Shown here piece after piece: positions 13,401 through 24,371 of a DNA stretch of 60,000 bases. Under the pieces are notes generated by a model. It saw nothing but the letters and a program-made list of their open reading frames with translations, ran no database searches and had not been told where the DNA came from. The translations under genes were made by a program, and so were the position numbers. Positions within the stretch are counted from its first letter, which is position 1, and every line of letters starts with the position of its first letter. Origin of the DNA: Membranipora membranacea (lineage: Eukaryota; Bryozoa; Gymnolaemata; Cheilostomatida; Membraniporidae); assembly GCA_914767715.1 (NCBI GenBank), contig OU612065.1, positions 21,950,001 to 22,010,000 of the forward strand. Direction: 5' to 3'.

Positions 13401-14116
13401 GTTATAGCTGTACACTGTCGCATTTTTAATGTAAACATAATGTTATTGCTGTCACCAATAGGTGAATGACGCTATTAGATGGTGCTATCACAGAGTAAGG
13501 ATATATCCTTACTCTGTGGTGCTATGGTCCATTATTTAATGTTAAATGAACCGTTCCTATTTCTATTAAAAGTCAGTCGTGGCGAACATTTTCTAGGTTA
13601 TTGAACTCAGTGTGCTCCAACAGTTAATTGTGTTGGTGCACAAAGTAAAAAAACCTGTAGTATTCACCATCATTCTATTCATGCATTTTGTATAAGTTTG
13701 TGCGCCCAGAACAAAAAGGAATTGTGTGCCCTTTCTTACTTATGGAGAGGCAACTCCTGCTCCTCCCGCTTAAATTATTTTTTGTTTCAGACCTTAAAGT
13801 TGAAACTCAGGAGCCTTGTCATGCGGCTACTAACCAAAATTTAGCTGCATGACAAGGCTAGCAACTCATGAGTTTATTGTTTACTCATGCGATGGAAATT
13901 GTATTCAAAGGACAGCGATCTATAAATAGCACTTATTATTATAGTGGTAATAATACATATTGCTTTATTGCAGGCGGATATGGCGGTAATATGTTTGTAC
14001 CTGCGATAGAATCATATGATCCTGAGAGTAACACATGGAATGAGGTGTCACAGATGCAGACGGGTAAAAGTGGTCAGGGTGTGACAGTTGGCCCCCTACC
14101 TGACGCTGTCATGTGA
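4488..14116 (+). CDS. Keap1: KEAP1 (Kelch-like ECH-associated protein 1), six coding exons, 612 aa
   Basis: This is the substrate adaptor of a Cullin-3 ubiquitin ligase, which in known animals binds NRF2/CncC in the cytoplasm and releases it under electrophile stress. Coding exons: 4488-4557, 7304-8546, 10805-11010, 11450-11525, 13296-13396, 13974-14116. All have GT-AG borders and the summed length is exactly 613 codons including stop. The start is in the small first exon: an in-frame TAA lies 21 bases upstream, and the frame continues through the junction into exon 2, so the Met at 7378 is internal. Domains: BTB about residues 60-175, BACK/IVR about 180-310, six Kelch blades about 320-605. 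KEAP1-type hallmarks are the blade motifs GGRNNS, PRNRV and IRSGAG. Human NRF2-pocket residues Y334, S363, R380, N382, R415, R483, S508, Q530, S555, Y572 and S602 are matched; Y525 is Phe. The sensor cysteines differ: the C151 position is Thr145 (with a Cys two residues later) and the C273 position is Leu267, while the C288 position is kept (Cys282). Length is close to the human protein (624). Confidence 0.93.
4620..4930 (-). mobile_element. 3' fragment of a CR1/L2-like non-LTR retrotransposon
   Basis: Inside Keap1 intron 1. Read on the - strand, this encodes the end of a reverse-transcriptase ORF, with INFDTHILNQCYS, SFIPTSIKVLND and similar strings that align with the end of the better preserved element at 39,080-40,038 (NWDEHILNNCYS, SFIPVSIRILNN). 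The upstream part is interrupted by stops. Past the stop, the - strand runs into TCTTATCTTATC, a short microsatellite tail as expected at the 3' end of CR1/L2-type elements. Dead on arrival or long decayed. Confidence 0.7.
5730..5953 (+). mobile_element. MITE with GGGGGTCTTTCA-type end, copy 1
   Basis: Keap1 intron 1. It shares the string TGATGGAACTATATACATTC and the ending TTGAAAGACCCCC with the better bounded copy at 17,060-17,227. The left end is eroded, so the start is approximate. Confidence 0.6.
9649..9850 (-). mobile_element. MITE with GGGGGTCTTTCA-type end, copy 2 (inverted)
   Basis: Keap1 intron 2. It begins GGGGGTTCTTTCAACTAG and holds the reverse complement of the family core (GAATATACATAGTTCCATC) and the repeated GAGTGAG/ATTGAGCGA words. 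Opposite orientation to the copies at 5.8 kb and 17.1 kb. The right end is uncertain. Confidence 0.55.
12685..13069 (+). mobile_element. TTAA-flanked MITE, copy 1 (385 bp)
   Basis: Keap1 intron 4. The ends are an inverted repeat, TTAAAGGGCAACCAAGGTTT on the left and its reverse complement on the right, and each end includes TTAA. The interior has no coding capacity. Three more copies lie at 43,615, 51,703 and 52,895. TTAA at both borders of every copy fits piggyBac-type insertion, but no transposase is present to prove it. Confidence 0.85.
13489..13518. repeat. Perfect 30-bp palindrome
   Basis: Keap1 intron 5. CACAGAGTAAGG, a six-base ATATAT centre, then CCTTACTCTGTG; the motif GGTGCTAT flanks it as a direct repeat. 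A related, imperfect copy (CACAGAGTAAGGATATAGA, then TATCCTTGCTC) is at 22,311-22,340. Probably a relic of paired element ends. Confidence 0.7.
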
Positions 14117-14966
14117 CCGCTGAGTTCAGACCTCACATTATGAACACTCAGGGGCTTCACATTATTATATATGGAAGAAGTCAGAATTTAAAGTTTTTCT
14201 GGGATTGAAGCACTTGGATAATTTCAAAAATGTATTGGACAATGTAAGCCATGCATTGTATGTTTTCTTGCCTCCTAATCAAGACTTGTGCACTCTTGAA
14301 AAATGGCCAGACAACTGCTAATTATCTGCCATACTTTGCGATCCCTGTAAAAATTGCAATTAAATTTCAATACTCAAGACATATATAAAAAGCCAATGGT
14401 GATCCAACATATTCTGTATGCTGCATATAGTTATAAGACTCATGATGTTCTATATTTTTATTTGTATAACCTCATGAACAGACGCATGTAAATATTTGTG
14501 CTAAGAATTTTTTAGCATTTAAAGCTGCAAGTCCAAACTACTCCCTTTTGTACATAAGATTGTGCTTAGCAAAGTTCTCATTAAATATTTTTTTATGATG
14601 TTTTAATATTTTTATTTCTATATTTATTGTTCTGAGTTGGACATCAAATGATATATGCATGAAATGCATGCAGAGTTGAAGAATAATAGTTATAGTTTGT
14701 TCCTGACATCTACATTGTTAATTATATGACACAACATTATTGTGATTTGAAGGTTAATTTTACCAGAACTGGGCTGTGTGCCAAGGCCTGCTTGAGTTAA
14801 TCAGCGCTCATACTTGGTTGTTATGTCAGCTAAAAATTCTAGAATATATGAAGCAGTTTAAGTTTCCTCCATTTAGAAGTAGATATAGAGGTGACTTAAG
14901 ATGTTAAATACAATTGGCAAGATTGTTTGCGTAGCAAAATAATTATATGTAGAGCACAAAACATGA
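14117..14966. terminator. Shared 3' region of two convergent genes
   Basis: Keap1 (+) stops at 14,116 and the disordered-protein gene (-) stops at 14,967. Candidate poly(A) signals: ATTAAA on + at 14,580-14,585; AATAAA on - at 14,611-14,616 and 14,623-14,628. If used, the two 3' UTRs would meet or overlap by a few tens of bases. No other gene is seen here. Confidence 0.4.
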
Positions 14967-17900
14967 CTATGGTACAAACTCCTGGTAGTCATCCTCTAAA
15001 ACTAACTGGTTACCCCTGTCATCAAAGCTCCTGTCCTTCTTTTTAAATAGTTTCTTCATCCCTTTGAATATTGATTTTTTCTCAGACTTAGGTTCTTTCC
15101 TTTTTTCAGTGGTCGTACTCTTGATAAAGTTATTGTCATTAATTTCGTTGATATGTTCGTGTGTGAACACCTGTGTGCCATCTTCAAGCAATCTCGGAGA
15201 TCCAGGGTTAAAGTTATTATCCCCTGGATTACTCCCATCATCTTCCCAGAAGGACCCGCCAGGTCTCGGCGAGTTCTGTAATGACATATCACTTGTATCA
15301 CCATATGGGTAACTCGCCGGCTGGACTTCTGCATATACTGCTTCATCAGTTGCCTTCTTTTTCTTGACCAGAGTGGTGATTTTCTGTTTGACTATTTTCT
15401 TTTCTAGCGGCATAGTTTCTATCACAGGCTCAGGGGCTGAAAATGGATTCTCTACAAAGGCAAAGTCTTTAGGTAATCTGTCCCTTCTCCTACCCCCACC
15501 CTTACCCTTTTCTATTGTTCTACCTAGAGTAAAGATATGACTCACGAACTCATCATCATTGTTTAAGTATTTATCAAGATCTTCACCTTGATAATCTGAA
15601 AATGTATGACCATTATCATCTAACTTTTCAGTTATTGTTTGAGTTTCTATGATTCGCTCAACTATGTCATCCTCGTTGTTATCGGCTGGTACGATCTCGT
15701 GTGTCTCATGTGTCTCTACTATTCGCTTAGGTCGCTTTCCGGAACTATCCAAACTTAGTTGGTCCATATCGACGCAAGTGGAACTTTGCTCATAATCAGT
15801 TACAGCTTTGGATGAGTTTTCTGAAAGAACCGATGCACCGTCTATCATATCATGATTTTCCCCAAAGCCAGATGAGTGAGTAGATCTGGGACTACCTTGG
15901 ACATCATCATCCAGCTCATCGGGACCAAGTAGAGAACCTTTTCTACCACTGTCAGTCCTCTGTAAAGCACTATATTCTATTGTTATATCATCATCTGGTT
16001 CTTCAGTATTTTTTTCTCTGATACCAGAGTCGCTGGAGCTACGCCTCAACTCAACCTCTTCTTCACCTGACTCAACTTCATCTATGTCGTTGTAGTCCAG
16101 TCCTTGTGTCTCCCAGAGTTTAGGAGGGATGACCGGTCTCTCTCCCTCTTCGCTAGTCGTACTTTCTTGTCGACTGAGCCCGCGGGTTTTAGTCTTACTC
16201 ATTGGTCGTTTGGATTTACCCTTACTTCCTGATTCGTTATCATCGTCTTCCTCCTCGCTGCTACTCGGAAAGTTCCACTGAGCTTTCTTCGGTATTTCTG
16301 AGTAAGTTTCATCGGTGGGTTCTGGAGGGTTGAGTCTAGTTTTACCTCTGTTAAGTGTGAATTTAAATCTGGGCTCAGAAACACCTGCATTTTCCTTCAC
16401 AGCATTGTCCTTCACAGCATTTTCCTTTACAATATTTTCCGATGAGGCTGTCAATGGTCAAACAAAACAAACACATGGTTAGTCATCATCACCATCTGCA
16501 TTCCAGGAATGATATTCATTGTCATGGTATCTCTTGCCGAATCAATCATAAAATTAATAAATCATAACAGAAAAACAAATAGATACCAAACTCTATGCTA
16601 AGAGCACCTTGGCAATGAAACCTTGTATATGTGACTGTACCTGTAGCCATTTTGATAGAAGTCAAATGATGCAAAAAATTTACACAAACAATTCCCTTTC
16701 TCTGCATCATTGGGTCCTGTTTGTGGAAAAACCTTTTTTTACATAATATATCAATATTGGATTAAAGACATTCGGGGTCACGGTGACATTCCATCTGACT
16801 ATCTAGTGAGTCGAAAGCAATCTTGGCATTATCGTTCAAAATCGGTGTCAATGTGCTGTTGACCTCACAACATTGCCTATGGCGCATGTAAGATCTAGAT
16901 AAAAGTAACCCTTGTCACTGTCAGGAATCATGAAGACGGATTAGTGGTTACTTGTGGTTAACAAGCAGTGTAATTAAAAGTCTGTAGGCCTAGTGAAAAC
17001 AGAGACAATATGATGGCTCAACCAATCAGAGCCAACTAAACATCTCCATATTACAGCCAGGGGGTCTTTCATTTAGAAACAGCCGAAATCGCAATCTGAT
17101 ATACCTGCTAGGCTCTCACTCAGTCATTGATGGAACTATATACATTCTGAGTGAAAGACTAAGTGAGTGAAAACTTTGAGCGATGTTATAGTCATAAAGC
17201 ATCGCCCTTTCAAATTGAAAGACCCCCAGAGAGAACCACTGCGTACCTTTTTGTTTTATTTGTGGTTTATCGTTGTTGTAGTCTATTTCATCATAAGGAT
17301 CTGTGTCGGATGCCGACGTTATGGACCTTTTTCTCAGATCTTCTGTATCTGGAGCAGTTGATATGGACCGCTTCCTCAAAGCCACGTGAGCAGACATCTG
17401 TACAGTTGTCTTCACTGGAGCGGGTGTTGGAGAAACTGATTCTGCTGTTAAAAAACAAGTACTTTTGGTCATGTGATTAGCGGCCATAACAAAAACTTCC
17501 TCGTACAGAAATGGATTGCAAAAAGAGATTAGTATTTTATAACACCTCCTGGGAAAGAAACATTAATTATCTATGTTTGATATGATATGATATATGTTGA
17601 AATATTGATCAGTTTCTATTCAACATACAAGGTAACAAAACAACAAAAACATTACACTTAATTTTTATGCAGTAAGTTTGACAGTTTTGACAGAATGTCA
17701 CTTTATTTGGGTATTTTTGTCAGTGCCATTACAAAAATGTGTCAATAAGTTTTTTTGTCATATCAGGTGCTTTAACACTTGGAGGCATAGGACTACCACA
17801 TTTCCTGACTTTAGGCTTTGTGCGGGTGGGGTGGGCATCCACATGAAGCCCAAAGTTTAGAAAATGCAGTAGTCCTATACTGGAAGCACAAAATAGTACA

Positions 17901-20900
17901 AGCTTTACCAATTTGACCAATATACATATAATTATATATTCTCATGATGAATTTAGCCAACTATGACTCATGAGGAGAGATTGTTTTTAGTCTCCCACTA
18001 ATCTGGTTCGTTCTTTGATGCATAGTGGAAACTGAACCATGTCTCTTTCTGCGTATTATTTTTTAGATGCTCTTGCCACAACCACAGATAAACCCTAAAT
18101 ATAGCTCAATAATCTTGTCTAATATTCATAAGTTCAAGTAAACCACCACTCTTAACAAGGTTGTTCAGGTTTTGTTTGGAGTCAAAAACATTCTATCGCT
18201 CATGTACTGGAATGAGGCTGCTTCGTCAAAAATTGGAATCAGATGGGCGGGGTGTAAACCTCTTGCGCTAAAATCTTTTAACTTTCAGAGAAAATATAGG
18301 CAATCATGGGAACCTTATTGAAACACCCTCCTCTCCATCTTGAGGCTGTTTAGTACAATTAGGAGGGCATGGACATTTGTACTGACTATGCACTGATCAG
18401 TAAATGCATTATTAAAATGGTGAGTCAGTCAATTTCAGCAACCTTGCCACTCATATGTTATATCAGTGACGGGTACATCGTGGTGGTTCTGGTCATTGCG
18501 CTGTCCTAAAATCTAATGATATCTTTCTGTGCTTCTGAGATCGATCATCACAGCAGTGTTTTGATGGGTGCATGGAACGTCAGCTTGCTAAATGAGGCCA
18601 AATTATGAAAGTGGTGTAATGCCAAATTCATCATATACGTAATTGATTATCTTGCTATGTTTTACAAAAAATCAAACTCCGAACAATGCAAGTGACACAA
18701 AATTGATAAAGATGGATCGATAAAAGTTGGGCACAAATATTGGATTTTTTTATACACCGAATAATATGTTCATTGATGTTTTGGGTTGAGATCAGCCGTG
18801 GAAATGGAAACCTTTCAACAGGATCCACTGTGGTTTATGAATGGGCAACTCCTTGAAAGCAAAGATAGGGAGCCAAACAAGCGTTGCTAGTGATTTTGAT
18901 ATACCTATCATGTTCCTCATGTGATGACTACTTCTCATGTATACATGTATAAGCTCCTTGATTGCATTTAAAATTGATATACACCATAGACTCAAGAAAA
19001 AAACCTAATAAGGACACGCATACAGTTACCATATACTGTCATTTCCTGGTTTGAGCAGGGACTTATAGTCTTTTTAATGGTCGAACATTGCTGTGAGTGG
19101 ATTTTTAATTTCAAATTTAATTGGTAGTCAACAACTTAGTAGAAACTTTTTATCACTTGTGTAGAAGTCTACTTTTAGATTGGAGCGATCTATATATCAT
19201 ATTGAGAAATTTATCTAAACGCACTGACAGTTTTTTTGCTCCCTTTGTTCATGTTTCTCACTCCATACAGGATTATAGCAACTTCAAAACTAATCCTCAT
19301 CCGGGTTGGTCAGTTGAAAAACCTTATAATGTCCTACTGCATTAGAGTTCCAAATTAAAGTGTTCGCTATCAAACACCGAGAACCACACCCTACAACCCT
19401 GTAATTTCCATCATTATCTGGGTTTGAATCTGTAAAAGTTATGCAGGTGGTCTGAGCGGCAAAATGGAAAACTAGCAGTCATAGGAAGTCTTTCTTAAAG
19501 ATGATTCAACTCAGGTCATGATTTAGTTAGACCATTACCTAACATCACTTGAACAGTCAAAACTTGAAGAAAACACCTGGATTTAGATCGACTGTCTGTC
19601 CCTGTCAAGGCGAGGCAACAGATATTGTCATGAACAGAACGCCAATCGATTTACACACATGTACACACTTCAAAAGGTGTATGTACAGAGGGAAACAACC
19701 ATAATGCTGACCTATATTTGTAGAAATGAGTTACTTATATATGTGAGTTTGAGTTATGTGAGTTAAAAAACGATAATGTTCGGACCCAAGACCTCCAACA
19801 AGAGGGCAGCCACCCTAACCAACTGAGCTTCCTCCTAATTCCTGTATACTTTTATGACAGTGTGTAACAACCAAAATGCTGACCCATGTTTGTAGATATG
19901 AGTTATTAATAATTGGACATCAGTGAGACTTACCTCTTGGGATGGAGGTGTGATTTTTTGGTATTGTGGATACTGGAGGCGGTAAAGGTGGAGCAGCTGA
20001 CTTTATTGACATAGAAGGAGATTTAGCCGTTGCGTAAGGATCTTCTTCCTCACTGTCACTCGGTAGATTAAACCTTCCTATGGTCGGTCTACCAGAGGTC
20101 ACGTTACGCTGACTACCGCTAGCAGCCCAAATTTCCTGTCTCTTTGCAAAGTCGTCGTCAGAGTCAGTGTCAGGAAGACTCCACTTCCTCTTAGTGTTAT
20201 TGCTGTTATTATCCTTCTTGGTAGGTTTGGCTAATGTTGCTTGTGATAGTTCAAACTCTCCACTGCTAATACTCCATTTCCTATCACCATCTGATGTCTT
20301 TTTAATTGACTTTGGTTTCTCTTTATTTATAGATGGGTTGGTACAGGTTGGTGAAGGAGGTTTAGGGGATGATTTGTCTTCCTCTTTCGATATTTGTGAT
20401 TGTAGTTTAGGCTTTGGAATTGTCTCTTTCTGTCTCACAGAGATTTCTTCCTCATTCTGTTTTGGAAGGCTCTGTGATTCCTTATCCTGGCTTTGTTCTC
20501 TGGATGGTGCCTGTGTTTGATCACTTGATGAAGGCCGACTCTGATCTCTCGGTGGCGGCAGCTTCGGTTTCTCGTCACCAGATATATCCTTTAGACTGCC
20601 ATTTAAGTTGACTTCCTCTGTAATGGAAGGCAAACGCCTGAAAGCCATAATTTGTCTGGACGTCACAAGACTAATCAGAAACCTTGCTTGTGTTACAAAA
20701 CAACGCCAAGGGTTGGGCAAGCTCAAAATGAGCAGCCCATAGCTGTGAGAAGTAGCACGGTGCAATCAAATGAAGGTGATTCAAAAATTACTGTATGCGG
20801 TGTTGTGATGCGAGAGATGAGTGTACAAACCACGACTTAATTACAGGGTTAGCAGTTGCGATCTCAACGACAAGGCTTAAAACCAAACCCATTCAGCCAG

Positions 20901-21271
20901 AAAGGTATTATCATACTAGAGACAATTACCAAACTCATCTAGAGACAAGCTAATGCCCTCATGTCTTTAGAAACACATGCTCCATTTTATGCTGATATGC
21001 TGCTATCACTTGAAAGTGCTATGAAACAGAGGTTACTTCGGGATACAAGCCAACGCCTACATGAAGAAGATACTGATCTAATGCCAAATTGTCTAGAGAG
21101 CATAATAATGAGTCTCTTACCATATATATCTGTATCACAAGAACCACTCTTATTAGATAGTAGGTCCTTCTCAAAGCTGCCTCCATCTGTAAGATTTGCA
21201 GCTGTCCTTTCCTCTCGTCTGGCAGCCAGCTGCCGTCGAGACTCAGGTGTGTCCGCGCGGAACTTCAACAT
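14967..21271 (-). CDS. Unrecognised, highly charged disordered protein, four exons, 837 aa
   Basis: Exons (- strand): 21271-21121, 20617-19934, 17444-17247, 16447-14967. All junctions are phase 1 with good GT-AG sites, and the sum is exactly 838 codons including stop. The start is the first ATG after an in-frame TAG. I do not recognise the family. Visible features: a basic N-terminus (MLKFRADTPESRRQ, then RREER); Pro/Ser/Lys/Glu-rich middle; a recurring short motif of an aromatic residue, Ser/Asn, Leu/Phe, Pro and an acidic-serine run (RKWSLPDTDSDDD, GRFNLPSDSEEED, AQWNFPSSSEEEDDD, with a weaker RKWSISSGEFE); paired repeats RKRSISTAPDTEDL and RKRSITSASDTDPY in exon 3; tandem KENAVKDNAVKENA at the start of exon 4; and a C-terminal basic stretch (IFKGMKKLFKKK) before an acidic end. 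No signal peptide, membrane segment or enzymatic domain. The motifs resemble phosphorylation or scaffold-binding sites, but that is inference. Confidence 0.75.
17060..17227 (+). mobile_element. MITE with 12-bp GGGGGTCTTTCA inverted ends, copy 3 (168 bp)
   Basis: GGGGGTCTTTCA on the left and TGAAAGACCCCC on the right form a perfect 12-bp terminal inverted repeat. The interior has repeated GAGTGA words and no coding capacity. In the transcript of the surrounding - strand gene it begins only about 20 bases inside intron 3, next to the donor of exon 3. No clear target duplication was seen. Confidence 0.75.
19778..19840 (-). repeat. tRNA-like segment (SINE head or tRNA pseudogene)
   Basis: On the - strand, AGCTCAGTTGGTTAGG is close to a Pol III A box and TTGGGTCCGAAC resembles a B box, about 35 bases apart. 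It is flanked by two similar copies of a ~45-base sequence (AATGCTGACC...TTTGTAGA at 19,702 and 19,874). It lies in intron 1 of the disordered-protein gene. A functional tRNA fold was not established. Confidence 0.4.
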
Positions 21272-22699
21272 GAGTTGGCTTTTCGACTGCACCGCCAACT
21301 AGACTAACCATATGACTAATATCCTTACAAGTGACAGGGGGTTCAGTCATGCATTCTATCTCAACCGCTGGTTCATTTCTGTTGTCATAGCTTTCATGCC
21401 TATATTACCATATTAATCATGGCCTATCAAACTTAAGCAACGTCAAAATAATGATAAATGAGCCTTGACTTTAAGTTCAGCCCATATTCCTCCTCCAACA
21501 TTCTGCTGTTACATGGTTGAGGGTGTCCAGGCTATGCAGAATAATATCTGATGATTAATTCTGATCATGGCCTATCTATTCATCAAATCATGCCAACGCT
21601 CTTGGAACGCTGCAGCTAGGCCATAATTACCAAGGTAATAGTGGAAGGTAATAACAAGTTTGTGATGTTGTAAACACAAGGTGCAATACAATCACAGACA
21701 TCTTAATGATATAACAAGATATGAAGAAACTTTTTTTTCAGCTGATGTTGTGTTAACAGTATTGCGTTTACTGTTATTTGGTCCCTCTCTGTACCTTGTT
21801 TTGACCCGAGCTTCAACTAAGCTGAACATTCTGTAAGGTTTGTAATCCTTTCAGAGTCCAAAAATCAACAATCGAACCTGCTAAAACTATAACAACTTTC
21901 AGTTTTATATTGGGATATGGAGAAATAGTTAATTGAATCGTTTTTCTTGGAAATTGAGACTATACACATGAAGCAATAACATCAAATAATATGAATGGTG
22001 ATGAAGTGCCAAAAGAAGACAAAAAAATTTCAATTATGTTCAAGGAAGCTCCATTAAATCAAGCATTCAGCGGTGAGGTTTCAGGCATATAATAATTAAA
22101 TAAGATAAGATAAGTTTTATAATAACTCTCACATAAAGCGTTAAAAGAAAGTTTTTAATAGGAGATATAAAAGCTAGAAGATAACAAAAAACCAAAGAGA
22201 AACATCCAACAAATAGAACAAAAGAACATAATCTACACTGAGCATTATAATTAGTTGAAAACATCTTGATGATAACAATTTGGTGATAATTCTATAACCA
22301 TACCATCACAGAGTAAGGATATAGATATCCTTGCTCTTGCGAAGCCATCTTCATCTAAGCTATTTGTGAGAAAATCATAACTGGGTCACCACAAGAAACA
22401 ACAACGGGAAGAGCTGAACAAACAATTGGGAGTCGCAAGATAGCCCGAGGTATTGTATCACAGAGTGTGTGATTGTATCAAATTAAATAATCCATTTCTA
22501 ATATGCTAGGTGATTAACATGAACATGACTCTTTTCCTGCAACACAAAAACATTTTCATGCCCTATAATTTGGTGTGTCATTGGCAATGAGGTACTTCTC
22601 AGCCTTGCGACACAACAACTAACAAACCCCAGGGGCTGCAGAAGTACGTCACAGGGAAAGCATGGTAATTATACTTGACCCGATCGATAGAAGCCTAGA

Positions 22700-22740
22700 T
22701 ATTCCTGATTGATCTTGTAGGCTACATCTGGTGTTCTTTA
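22700..22740 (-). pseudogene. Remnant of terminal tail exon, gene 1
   Basis: The sequence AGCCTAGATATTCCTGAT, then CTACATCTGGTG, is colinear with the stop-codon region of gene 2 (36,270-36,310) and gene 3 (59,097-59,140). The coding reading PDKELP-DVD-stop has become PDKEHQM-stop through base changes and loss, and the upstream exon body is replaced by a small palindromic element at 22,756. Confidence 0.6.
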
Positions 22741-22755
22741 TCTGGTTTGGCAGTG

Positions 22756-22823
22756 GCCAGTCTTGACAAACTTTGTTGCGAGGGAGGGGGAACCACACAA
22801 CAAAGCTTGGCAAGACAGGTTAG
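22756..22823. mobile_element. Palindromic micro-element, diverged copy
   Basis: Inverted arms CTTGACAAACTTTGTTG and CAACAAAGCTTGGCAAGACAG around a G-rich centre. It matches the 65-bp element at 38,721-38,785 in both ends and layout. The borders are eroded, so limits are approximate. Confidence 0.6.
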
Positions 22824-23439
22824 GCAGTAGGATTGGCATTGGGGGAAGTGTCATCATCTACATGACTAATGACAGATTGGTTCACAATTAGCCACCCCAC
22901 TTTTTGTCGTTATAAGAGACAGGAAGCAAATGGTTGTGTCTATCAGGATAACTTTATTGACACAAACATAATTACTCTCGCAGACAGAAAGACAAATTTG
23001 GGAATTCAAATTATTGAATACTGAACGCTTTGGTTAAATGAACCAATACTGTAACAGTAAACAATGTCCCAATACCTGATATTACTGATTGATCGAACAC
23101 ATTATTTAAGAGAGGACTTATGGCACACTTTGTATTTATGCTAAAATAAATTGTTTCTAGATATGGTTATGAATATATACATTATCCCCGAGCGTTTATG
23201 AAACTGAAAAACTATTTTACAGATGACATCTGTACGAAATTCTTACTCTTATAGCACCGGTTTTGATGCACTAGACTGTTACACAGGTTTGGCCCTTCTA
23301 TATAAATGAGTCAGTCTCGTTTGCCGGCACAGTGTCGTCTTTTGAGGTTGAGGCTTTACATGGATATTTTTCTGTCAGCTACAAAATTAAAATTTAAAAT
23401 TAAAAAAATACTAAAATCAATTAATAATGATTGGGAGGA

Positions 23440-23508
23440 AACATGAAGAATCTGGTATCGAAGTGATTCCATTTGAGATTGAACTTTCTCTGGATCTCTT
23501 TCTATCAT
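23440..23508 (-). pseudogene. Frameshifted tail-exon remnant, gene 1
   Basis: Starts with an acceptor and ATG and reads MIERDPEKV, matching the MTEKDPEKG start of the tail exons of genes 2 and 3. Relative to the gene 3 exon, two bases are missing shortly after PEK, which shifts the frame; the downstream string GAATCACTTCGATACCAGAT is still recognisable. The exon cannot encode the normal tail. Confidence 0.65.
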
Positions 23509-24371
23509 CTACTGTCATACCTCAGCTATCTAGATGACTTATATCAGCGTGAATGATTAGGAGGAAACATGTAGGCTGATAACCAATTAAGCAGATTGGT
23601 GCAGCAGTCGGTAAGTAATTTGGTAATATCTCATTTCTTAATTTCCAGTCTTGACACTTCAATACACCAGAGGTTTAAATAAAAAATACGATGAGCTTAA
23701 TGAGGAAAGAATCTTCTGAAAAAGTAATTATTTGCTATGCATGCTATGTCCTTAAATGTTTTAACTCCTTGATTAAACACTGTGTCTACATTTTTAATGG
23801 TCAGGTTACTGAAAATTCTTGTAAAAACTATAAGATTTGTTCAACTAGATAGAGAGAGTAAATTTGTAAACAAGTGAGTTGAACACGCCCTGACTGGGGG
23901 AATGTCAGAGGGCAAATGTTTGCGGATCAAACAACAATCTAGTAAAAGAAAAGCCTTTATGTAATATGGATGAATGGATGGATAAGTATAGATTACGGTG
24001 ATTAGGTGTTTTCCTGTCTTTTTTATAGGACAGTGACATTGGTGGACAAAGCATTCATTGCCTGAATTAGAAAAAAGATGGAAATTTTGTGGGAAACTAT
24101 GCTGGAAGTTAGAGAACCCTACCCTTTTAAGTACCAAAAATATTTTACTTAATTTGAACTCGTGTGGCAATGTATAATAATGCTCATAATTATGGAACAG
24201 ATGGGGGGTCATAACAAGTGAAATGGCAATTTAGATTAAAAGCTTGTGGAGGAGTTTGACGATAGACCGATCGGTGGTGACTGTTTTAGACTGGATAGCG
24301 GATGAGATGACCAGTTGGTTAGAAGGCTTCTTATTCTGCTTTTCTAGAGCTTCAAACAAGCTCCTTTCTAC

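Larger units (their letters stand above)
21302..24371. other. Intergenic: decayed 3' end of patched-domain gene 1
   Basis: No intact gene. Blocks at about 21,450-21,730 (CAACATTC, GCTGCAGCTAGGC, ATTACCAAGGTAAT, AACACAAG) match the regions 35,480-35,730 and 58,130-58,390, which lie just downstream of the terminal exons of genes 2 and 3. The stretch is therefore a third, more eroded copy of the gene-family 3' flank. Remnants of the tail exons are listed separately. A (GATAA)n run at 22,096-22,112 may be a retroelement tail. Confidence 0.6.

Noticed and set aside
15056-15346. Frames overlapping the last exon of the disordered-protein gene
   Set aside because: Other-frame shadows of the 1,481-base coding exon.
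20167-20840. Three + strand frames of 62-117 codons
   Set aside because: They are opposite the long, spliced - strand coding exon and mirror its composition.
20932-20950. Nine-base microexon (ATGAGTTTG) in intron 1 of the disordered-protein gene
   Set aside because: It has AG before and GT after and would keep phase, but such chance matches are common and the direct junction already works.
20987-21298. Start of the disordered-protein gene at 21,298
   Set aside because: That codon is TTG; the first ATG after the in-frame TAG is at 21,271, and using it makes the four exons sum to a whole number of codons.
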